5,314 bases of DNA from Woeseiaceae bacterium (lineage in GTDB: Bacteria; Pseudomonadota; Gammaproteobacteria; Steroidobacterales; Woeseiaceae): contig WTCH01000112.1 of assembly GCA_013138675.1 (NCBI GenBank), positions 1 through 5,314 of the forward strand, given 5' to 3'. How positions within the stretch are numbered: position 1 is the stretch's first letter; the number at the start of each line of letters is the position of its first letter. The notes beneath the pieces are model-generated. The model was not told the DNA's origin. It searched no databases and saw nothing but the letters and a program-made list of their open reading frames with translations. A program made the position numbers and the translations under genes. Positions 1-5,314 of this stretch are shown here, piece by piece.

Positions 1-1
1 C

Positions 2-433
2 GGTCAGCAGGCTGAGGTTGAACTCGACTATCTGCCAGGCAAACGTTGGCAGGGGACCGTCGACTATGTGTATCCGGAACTCGATCCGGTTACGCGTACG
101 CTGAAGGTGCGCATTCGCTTCGAAAACGAGGGTCAGGCGCTGCGGCCGAACATGTTTGCACGGGTAACACTGCTCGGCAATAACACGGAAGAGGTCGTGC
201 ACATTCCGCGTGAAGCGTTGATTCGTGGCGGGGCGGTGGATCGCGTCGTGCTGGCGCTTGGCGACGGGCGCTTCCGGTCGCAGGTTGTCGAGACGGGTGT
301 TGAGTCCGGCGATCGTGTTGCGATTCGCGGTGGGCTCGCCGCGGGCGACGTCATTGTGACCTCGGGACAGTTTCTGATTGACTCGGAGTCAGACATCGAC
401 TCGGCGCTACAGCGAATGGAGCCGATGCAATGA
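2..433 (+). CDS. cusB: CusB-like efflux RND periplasmic adaptor (membrane fusion protein), 3' part only
   Basis: Periplasmic adaptor that links an inner-membrane RND pump to an outer-membrane channel and, in the Cus system, passes Cu+/Ag+ to the pump. Only the last 143 codons are present; the open frame continues past the left edge. The visible part begins in the beta-barrel region (VYPELDPVTRTLKVRIRF), a hallmark of metal-type adaptors, followed by LRPNMFARV. The Met in that motif (nt 152-154) aligns with what I recall as E. coli CusB Met311, a reported metal ligand. The membrane-proximal domain follows (IPREALIRGG, then GRFRSQVVETGVESGDRV) and ends in SGQFLIDSESDIDSALQRM, very like the CusB C terminus. 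It stops shortly after that motif, so there is no C-terminal CusF-like or histidine-rich extension. The stop overlaps the start of the pump gene. The N-terminal methionines, signal peptide and alpha-hairpin are outside the window. The Cu/Ag assignment rests mainly on the adjacent pump. Confidence 0.93.
   Translation, partial: GQQAEVELDYLPGKRWQGTVDYVYPELDPVTRTLKVRIRFENEGQALRPNMFARVTLLGNNTEEVVHIPREALIRGGAVDRVVLALGDGRFRSQVVETGVESGDRVAIRGGLAAGDVIVTSGQFLIDSESDIDSALQRMEPMQ
418..421 (+). promoter_or_regulatory. Ribosome-binding site for the CusA-like gene
   Basis: GGAG lies 8 nt upstream of the ATG at 430, inside the last codons of the adaptor gene. Together with the ATGA overlap it supports this start codon and suggests translational coupling of adaptor and pump. 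Confidence 0.65.
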
Positions 434-3400
434 TCGAACGCATTATCCGCTGGTCAATTACGAACCGGCTGCTGGTCCTGATTCTGACCGGCTTCGTGAC
501 CGCGGGCGGCGTCTACGCTGTGCGGCAAACACCGATCGATGCGCTGCCGGATCTGTCCGATGTGCAGGTCATCATCAAGACGTCGTTCCCGGGGCAGGCG
601 CCGCAGGTGGTCGAAGACCAGGTGACGTACCCGTTGACGACCGCGATGCTATCAGTACCAAAGGCGGTCACTGTGCGCGGTTACTCGTTCTTCGGCGACT
701 CCTTCGTGTACATCATTTTCGAAGATGGCACCGATTTGTACTGGGCGCGTTCTCGTGTCCTCGAGTACCTGAACCAGGTGTCGGGCCAGCTGCCCGATGG
801 CGCGAAGCCAGCGCTTGGGCCCGACGCGACAGGGGTCGGGTGGATCTTCGAATACGCGTTGCTTGATCGCAGCGGCCAGCACGATCTTGCTCAACTGAGG
901 AGTCTGCAGGACTGGTTTCTCAAGTACGAACTGCAAACAGTCCCCGGTGTTGCTGAAGTCGCCACGATTGGTGGCATGGTCCGCCAGTACCAGGTTGTCG
1001 TGGACCCGGACAAGCTGCGCGCATTCGGCATTACGCTTGCCAAACTGAAGTCAGCCATTCGGCAAGGCAATCAGGAGACGGGCGGTTCGGTCATAGAAAT
1101 GGGCGAAGCCGAATACATGGTCCGTGCCAGCGGATACCTGCAGAGTATTGACGACCTTGCGGCGATTCCCCTTGGCGTCAACGAGCACGGAACGCCATTA
1201 TTGCTTTCTGATGTCGCCGAAATCCGTCTTGGCCCGCAGATGCGCCGTGGCATCGCCGATCTCGATGGCGAAGGTGAGGTCGTCGGGGGCGTGATCGTCA
1301 TGCGCTCGGGTGAAAACGCGTCGGAGACTATTCGCGCGGTCAAACAACGCCTCGTGGAGCTCGAAGCAGGCTTGCCCGACGGCGTGGAGATCGTGACGAC
1401 CTATGATCGCTCGACACTGATCGATCGTGCAGTTGACACGCTGCAGGGAAAACTCGTCGAAGAGTTTGTCGTGGTCGCACTGATCTGCGCCCTGTTCCTG
1501 TTTCACCTGCGTTCATCGATCATTGTCGTCTTGAGTCTGCCGGTCGGCATACTCGTCGCGTTCATTATCATGAACTGGCAGGGCATGAATGCGAACATCA
1601 TGTCGCTCGGCGGCATCGCGATCGCGATCGGTGCGATGGTCGACGCAACGATTGTCATGATCGAGAACGTGCACAAGCGTATCGAAAAGGAACCACTAAC
1701 CGATGACAATCGCTGGCGTATCGTCGCCGACGCCGCAACCGAGGTCGGCCGGCCACTTTTTTTCTCGCTTGTCATCATTACGCTGAGTTTTCTGCCCGTG
1801 TTTACACTCGAAGCACAGGAAGGGCGACTGTTCGCGCCACTCGCATTTACGAAAACCTATGCGATGGCCGCTGCGGCCGGCTTGTCCATCACGCTCGTGC
1901 CGGTGTTGATGGGCTATTTCATTCGCGGCAAGGTAACGGCCGAAGACAAAAACCCAATCAACCGTGCATTGATCGCGGTCTACCGGCCGGTCATCAATGC
2001 CGTCATTCGCTTTCCGAAGCAGACCTTGATTGTCGCCGCAGGGGTGCTGGTCATTGGCCTGTGGCCGGCTACACAGCTTGGTTCCGAATTCATGCCGCCA
2101 CTGGATGAGGGCGACCTGATGTACATGCCGACGACCTACCCTGGTATTTCGATCGATAAGGCGCGAGAGATTTTGCAGCAAACCGACAAACTGATTCTGT
2201 CGGTACCTGAAGTGAAACAGGTATTTGGCAAGATAGGTCGCGCTGAGACCGCGACTGATCCGGCACCACTGACGATGATCGAGACAGTTATTCAGTTCAA
2301 GCCGCGCGAAGAATGGCGCGACGGCATGACGCCCGAGGCGCTGCGTGCCGAACTTGACCGTGTCGTACGATACCCGGGGCTAACGAACGCCTGGGTCATG
2401 CCGATCAAGACTCGCATCGACATGCTCGCGACCGGAATCAAGACGCCGGTGGGTATCAAGGTTGCGGGCCCGGACCTCAAGGTCATCGAGGGTATCGGTC
2501 AGCAACTCGAAAAGGTCCTCGCTGATGTCGATGGTACGGCGTCAGTGTATTCAGAGCGCGTCGTTGGTGGCCGCTATGTTGACGTCGATATTGATCGTGC
2601 GCGTGCTTCTCGATTTGGTCTCAACATCAACGACGTGCAGGACATTGTTCGTTCGGCCGTCGGTGGCATGAACGTTACGCAGACTGTCGAAGGTCTCGAG
2701 AGATATCCGGTAAACGTGCGCTACCCGCAGCGAGTGCGTGACTCAGTCGAGCAACTGAGGCTGTTGCCAATTGTCACACCGCAAGGTGCACGCATCGCGC
2801 TGGCAGACGTCGCAGACGTTCGGGTCGTCGATGGCCCACCTGTCATCAAGAGTGAAGATGCGCGTTTGAATGGGTGGACATACATCGACATCGCCGACCG
2901 GGATATCGGCTCTTATGTCGCTGAGGCGCAACGCATCGTCGCCGACAATGTGGACCTGCCTGCCGGTTACTCCCTCGCCTGGTCGGGACAGTACGAATAC
3001 ATGGTTCGCGCCAAAGAACGCCTGATGCTCGTCGGTCCGGTGACGCTCGCGATCATTGTGTTGCTCCTGTATCTCAACTTCCGCCGCTTTGCCGAGGTCT
3101 TGATTATTCTCGGCACGTTGCCGATGGCACTGATCGGCGGTCTCTGGTTGTTGTTCCTGCTCGGCTACGATCTGTCGGTTGCCGTCGGCGTCGGGTTTAT
3201 CGCGCTCGCCGGTGTGGCAGTTGAAATCGGCGTCGTCATGCTGGTCTACCTGAACCAGGCCATAGGTCATCACATGATCGAGGCCGAAACACAGGGGCGC
3301 GCATTGGCACTTGCAGATGTGCAACAGGCCGTTATCGATGGGGCCTTATTGCGCGTGCGACCAATTATGATGACTGTCGCGGCGATTATTGCGGGTCTGC

Positions 3401-3582
3401 TGCCAATCATGCTCGGTGGAGGTACCGGTTCCGAAGTCATGCGCCGAATCGCCGCGCCAATGGTGGGCGGTATGGTCAGCGCGACATTACTGACGTTGGT
3501 GGTGATCCCGGCACTGTTCCTGCTTTGGCGCTCTCGTCAGTCGAGCAAGGGTCTGCCCTCGGCCGGATTGACGCCGTTATGA
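430..3582 (+). CDS. cusA: CusA-like Cu(I)/Ag(I) efflux RND pump, inner-membrane transporter
   Basis: Proton-driven RND transporter of the heavy-metal (HME) class, expected to work as an inner-membrane trimer exporting Cu+/Ag+. Its 1050 residues match the family (E. coli CusA 1047). Twelve membrane segments can be placed: TM1 about 13-31, TM2-TM6 346-497, TM7 532-548, TM8 866-886, TM9-TM12 891-1034. Periplasmic porter domains fill about 32-345 and 549-865. TM4 reads GGIAIAIGAMVDATIVMIEN with Asp405 (proton relay), the monovalent-metal (HME4) signature, unlike the DFG..DG pattern of divalent CzcA pumps. Met566 (LMYMPTT), Met616 (PLTMIET) and Met665 (RIDMLATGIK) correspond to the CusA binding site Met573/623/672 with identical spacing. 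Relay methionines 271, 391, 403, 410, 479, 494 and 1004 are also present; the equivalent of Met755 is shifted one residue (Met747). Seven residues fewer than E. coli fall in the cytoplasmic linker after TM4. ATG overlaps the adaptor stop; the last 46 bp overlap the opposing gene. E. coli numbering is from memory. Confidence 0.96.
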   Translation: MIERIIRWSITNRLLVLILTGFVTAGGVYAVRQTPIDALPDLSDVQVIIKTSFPGQAPQVVEDQVTYPLTTAMLSVPKAVTVRGYSFFGDSFVYIIFEDGTDLYWARSRVLEYLNQVSGQLPDGAKPALGPDATGVGWIFEYALLDRSGQHDLAQLRSLQDWFLKYELQTVPGVAEVATIGGMVRQYQVVVDPDKLRAFGITLAKLKSAIRQGNQETGGSVIEMGEAEYMVRASGYLQSIDDLAAIPLGVNEHGTPLLLSDVAEIRLGPQMRRGIADLDGEGEVVGGVIVMRSGENASETIRAVKQRLVELEAGLPDGVEIVTTYDRSTLIDRAVDTLQGKLVEEFVVVALICALFLFHLRSSIIVVLSLPVGILVAFIIMNWQGMNANIMSLGGIAIAIGAMVDATIVMIENVHKRIEKEPLTDDNRWRIVADAATEVGRPLFFSLVIITLSFLPVFTLEAQEGRLFAPLAFTKTYAMAAAAGLSITLVPVLMGYFIRGKVTAEDKNPINRALIAVYRPVINAVIRFPKQTLIVAAGVLVIGLWPATQLGSEFMPPLDEGDLMYMPTTYPGISIDKAREILQQTDKLILSVPEVKQVFGKIGRAETATDPAPLTMIETVIQFKPREEWRDGMTPEALRAELDRVVRYPGLTNAWVMPIKTRIDMLATGIKTPVGIKVAGPDLKVIEGIGQQLEKVLADVDGTASVYSERVVGGRYVDVDIDRARASRFGLNINDVQDIVRSAVGGMNVTQTVEGLERYPVNVRYPQRVRDSVEQLRLLPIVTPQGARIALADVADVRVVDGPPVIKSEDARLNGWTYIDIADRDIGSYVAEAQRIVADNVDLPAGYSLAWSGQYEYMVRAKERLMLVGPVTLAIIVLLLYLNFRRFAEVLIILGTLPMALIGGLWLLFLLGYDLSVAVGVGFIALAGVAVEIGVVMLVYLNQAIGHHMIEAETQGRALALADVQQAVIDGALLRVRPIMMTVAAIIAGLLPIMLGGGTGSEVMRRIAAPMVGGMVSATLLTLVVIPALFLLWRSRQSSKGLPSAGLTPL

Positions 3583-5264
3583 AATCCGCCCTGGTCACGG
3601 ACGACCCTGGCATTGCCGTCATCGTCGTACTTGACCCAGACCAGGCCATGCGGGTCGCCGCGACCCGGCATATCGATAACTTTGATTTGCTCGCGCGTCG
3701 CGGCATCAAACACGTAGATGCGTCCTTCGCCATTACTTGTTACCCACATCTCCTCGCCGTTGGGCGCGAGTAATACGTGGTCGGACATGTAGCCGGAGAA
3801 CACGGTTTCCGTCGGTCGACCTGAGGCGGTATCGACGATAGTCAAAGTGCGGCCGATGGCGCCTGTGGCTTCACCCTTGTTGGAAATCCAGATTTCCTTT
3901 TCATCGGCCGTCAACGTGCCACCATAAGGACCGGTTCCAGTAGCGGTCGACCACTCAACGGCGCCCGTGCCAGTATTGATCTTGGTGACGTTCGACGACC
4001 CGGACGCCGGAACATAAATATTCTCGCTTTTCGAATCGATGATGATCCAGTCGCCGCGATAACCGCTGTACGGATATTCGGCGACGACTTCCCAGCTCGT
4101 CGGGTCGATCTTCGTCACCCAGTACGGACGCAGCGCGGCCAATGAGCCACTGGCGACCCCGTGGGCGCCGCCAATTGCACCCCCGTCGCCACCGGGTTGC
4201 ATCAGGATGTAGATGAACGCGTCATCGGTATAAGAAGTGTAGTTGCTGCCGCCAAGATCCTCGGAACGAATGCCGCCGATGATTTCATCAGTCTCAGGGT
4301 CGAACAGGAAAACATCGAGACCGTCGGGATCACTAATAAACGTATCGATCAACAGGTACTTGTCCTGGAATATCTGTGCGTGATGCGTGCGTCCACCGAC
4401 GGCGAGTTGCTTAATGGGTTGTAGCGTGAGCGCATCGACTTTAAGCAAAGTGGCAGGGGTCCGCAGAATACTTCCCGGACCACCCATTGGTGATGGCGCC
4501 TGGCCGCTCGGCCCGATGATGTAAATGTAACGGCCGTCGGAGCTCAGGACGGTGGTGTGGACTGCACCCCTTAACTCAATCGGCATTTCACGCGATGCAA
4601 TAATTTCTTTTGTTCGGGCGTTGCCGACAACGACGCTGGTCGACTTAGCTGTGGTTGTCCCGGGTGGTGCGCGGCGAGCGTTGGTGCCGACGTTCTCGTA
4701 AAAATACAGCTCGCCGGCTTCGGGGAAGAACACCTGCTCGCCGGCTTCGTAAGTGGCCAGGACCTTTACATCGTAGTCACGCTTCAGGCTGCCGGTCTTG
4801 GCGTGGCGCGTCCAGTCCTCGAGGACCGTGTCGAAAGACATGATGTCCATGACCTTGCGGTCACGGTCGGAAACGTAAAACACGGTCTCGGGTTCTTTCG
4901 CCGCTTCGATCGCGGCGAGTTGCGTACGCCAACTCGAAATTTGCTCTTCACTTACCGGGCCGCCGGAAAGACCGCCAAGATAGACAGCAAGTGCAACCAG
5001 ATCATCGGCATCCGGATTGAGCTCCGTGACGATGACCCCCATCTGTGGATTGGAGTCGAGCTGCTCCTGGATATCCATTGGCGTCGGACCCTGTTGCAAA
5101 GTTGGGCCCACTCCGCCTTCGGCGTTATCGCCATGGCAGACCCAGCAGGACACATGTTCGAAATACAGGGCTTTGCCGCGTTTGGCCAGTGTTGCGGGAT
5201 CCTCTTGTGCCAGGGCGGTGTTGCCGACAAGAAGGCCAATTAAAATCAAGGGAGTGGATCGCAT
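3537..5264 (-). CDS. Exported cytochrome c-beta-propeller fusion protein (YVTN/NirS-like fold), function unknown
   Basis: Predicted periplasmic c-type haem protein of 575 residues, probably an electron-transfer or redox enzyme. Residues 1-19 are a Sec signal peptide (MRSTP, hydrophobic LILIGLLVG, cleavage about ALA/QE) without a lipobox. Residues 20-100 form a small class I cytochrome c domain: haem motif CWVCH at 40-44 (nt 5133-5147), GPTL, a probable distal Met75 in NPQMG, and a closing helix DDLVALAVYLGGL. From about residue 125 there are seven or eight propeller blades, clearest near the end: HVLLAPNGEEMWVTSNG, then IYVFDAATREQIKVIDMPG and DPHGLVWV, a classic YVTN pattern. C-terminal and N-terminal strands (VFYVSDRDRKVMDI) could close the ring. 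Blade starts carry His236, His294-His295, His496 and His539; a Gly-rich insert (356-374) carries His368. The architecture recalls cytochrome cd1 (NirS/NirN), but I cannot match the haem d1 ligand motifs. An ordinary YVTN protein or amine-dehydrogenase-like propeller are alternatives. The ATG at 5264 is chosen for its signal peptide and GAAGG site; a TTG at 5309 would bury the signal. The gene converges on cusA. Confidence 0.88.
   Translation of the reverse strand: MRSTPLILIGLLVGNTALAQEDPATLAKRGKALYFEHVSCWVCHGDNAEGGVGPTLQQGPTPMDIQEQLDSNPQMGVIVTELNPDADDLVALAVYLGGLSGGPVSEEQISSWRTQLAAIEAAKEPETVFYVSDRDRKVMDIMSFDTVLEDWTRHAKTGSLKRDYDVKVLATYEAGEQVFFPEAGELYFYENVGTNARRAPPGTTTAKSTSVVVGNARTKEIIASREMPIELRGAVHTTVLSSDGRYIYIIGPSGQAPSPMGGPGSILRTPATLLKVDALTLQPIKQLAVGGRTHHAQIFQDKYLLIDTFISDPDGLDVFLFDPETDEIIGGIRSEDLGGSNYTSYTDDAFIYILMQPGGDGGAIGGAHGVASGSLAALRPYWVTKIDPTSWEVVAEYPYSGYRGDWIIIDSKSENIYVPASGSSNVTKINTGTGAVEWSTATGTGPYGGTLTADEKEIWISNKGEATGAIGRTLTIVDTASGRPTETVFSGYMSDHVLLAPNGEEMWVTSNGEGRIYVFDAATREQIKVIDMPGRGDPHGLVWVKYDDDGNARVVRDQGGFHNGVNPAEGRPLLD
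5133..5147 (-). other. Haem c attachment motif CXXCH (CWVCH)
   Basis: These five codons encode Cys-Trp-Val-Cys-His, residues 40-44 of the cytochrome-propeller protein. Covalent haem attachment to both cysteines and axial ligation by His44 are expected from the family. It is the only CXXCH in the protein, so a single c-haem is predicted. Export through Sec and a cytochrome c maturation system elsewhere in the genome would be required. Confidence 0.93.
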
Positions 5265-5271
5265 GGCAAAG

Positions 5272-5276
5272 CCTTC
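5272..5276 (-). promoter_or_regulatory. Ribosome-binding site for the cytochrome-propeller gene
   Basis: On the minus strand GAAGG lies 7 nt before the ATG at 5264-5262. This good spacing decides the start: it places a typical signal peptide at the very N terminus, whereas the in-frame TTG at 5309-5307 would add 15 residues in front of it. Confidence 0.65.
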
Positions 5277-5299
5277 GCTGGTATCGTAGAATTTCGAAA

Positions 5300-5308
5300 A
5301 TAATAGCA
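5300..5308 (-). promoter_or_regulatory. Possible extended -10 promoter element
   Basis: The minus strand reads TGCTATTAT, that is TG-n-TATTAT, resembling an extended sigma-70 -10 box. It sits in an A+T-rich patch that contrasts with the G+C-rich surroundings, and would start a transcript with a leader of roughly 25-30 nt. Any -35 box would fall beyond the right edge, so only half of the promoter can be judged. No operator for a metal regulator is recognisable; the short palindrome TTTCGAAA (5292-5299) next to it is too small to interpret. Confidence 0.3.
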
Positions 5309-5314
5309 AGAATC

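Noticed and set aside
68..70. GTG as the start of a short 121-residue protein
   Set aside because: The frame is open upstream to the window edge and encodes adaptor-like sequence before the GTG, so this is an internal Val codon of a truncated cusB.
378..866. Open frame of 162 codons on the plus strand starting inside the adaptor gene
   Set aside because: It overlaps the conserved adaptor end and pump start in another frame. Its translation is Arg/Ala-rich with no recognisable domain, typical of a shadow in G+C-rich coding DNA.
1616..1630. Repeated ATCGCG units including GCGATCGC
   Set aside because: They encode the conserved Ile-Ala-Ile-Ala-Ile-Gly stretch of TM4; the DNA repeat follows from the protein repeat and codon bias.
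1747..1763. GGCCGGCC palindrome followed by seven Ts, resembling a terminator or slippery site
   Set aside because: The palindrome has no loop and cannot form a stable hairpin of useful length. It lies within conserved TM5 coding sequence (Gly-Arg-Pro-Leu-Phe-Phe), which explains the T run.
2743..3324. Open frame of 193 codons on the minus strand inside the pump gene
   Set aside because: It lies wholly opposite conserved CusA sequence. Its composition is rich in His, Gln and Asp with no hydrophobic core pattern, and I see no convincing ribosome-binding site.
430..3582. Assignment of the pump to the divalent-cation CzcA/CnrA group
   Set aside because: The TM4 segment has the GAMVDATIVMIEN form with a single Asp and abundant methionines. 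The CzcA-type DFG..DG pattern is absent and the three-Met Cu/Ag site is present.
4803..5243. Open frame of 146 codons on the plus strand opposite the cytochrome domain
   Set aside because: It is antisense to the haem-binding domain and signal peptide, which show clear family motifs in the minus-strand frame. No domain is recognisable in the plus-strand translation.
3537..5264. Direct naming of the cytochrome-propeller gene as nirS (cytochrome cd1 nitrite reductase)
   Set aside because: Domain order and length fit, but I cannot match the NirS active-site histidine region (for example a PHPGRGANFVHP-like motif), and the later blades are of generic YVTN type. Retained only as a distant alternative.
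5265..5309. N-terminal extension of the cytochrome-propeller protein from a TTG at 5309-5307
   Set aside because: It would put 15 residues before a textbook signal peptide. The ATG at 5264 has a well-placed GAAGG, and the proposed -10 element would overlap the TTG start.

Overview
The window reads as part of a chromosomal or accessory locus from a Gram-negative bacterium, most likely a proteobacterium and plausibly a gammaproteobacterium. This is inferred from three things: a tripartite RND metal-efflux system that needs an outer membrane, very close residue-level agreement of the pump with Escherichia coli CusA as I recall it, and moderately high G+C throughout. No rRNA, tRNA or other taxonomic marker is present, so the assignment stays loose. 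The window is almost entirely coding; no stretch over about 50 bases lacks a gene.

Left part (2-3582, plus strand): the 3' end of a cusB-like periplasmic adaptor gene runs by a four-base ATGA overlap into a complete 1050-residue cusA-like RND pump gene. The pump carries the TM4 signature of the monovalent-cation (Cu+/Ag+) subgroup. It also keeps the three-methionine periplasmic binding site and nearly all of the methionine relay known from E. coli CusA. The two genes therefore form a copper/silver efflux operon. Its promoter, any regulator and any outer-membrane factor (cusC-like) lie to the left, outside the window.

Right part (3537-5264, minus strand): a complete gene faces the operon tail to tail. 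It encodes an exported 575-residue protein with an N-terminal mono-haem cytochrome c domain (CWVCH) fused to a large beta-propeller of YVTN/NirS-like type. I cannot assign a substrate or gene name. Its last codons overlap the end of the pump gene by 46 bp on the opposite strand, with no visible terminator between the two transcripts. A likely ribosome-binding site and a possible extended -10 element sit upstream of its start, close to the right edge.

Combined picture: adaptor and pump move Cu+/Ag+ from the periplasm or inner membrane towards an outer-membrane channel. The cytochrome-propeller protein would act in the same compartment as a redox protein. A functional tie between the two (for example periplasmic copper redox chemistry, or a copper-using respiratory process) is suggested only by adjacency and is not shown by the sequence. 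The most noteworthy items are the histidine pattern of the propeller and the antisense gene overlap.
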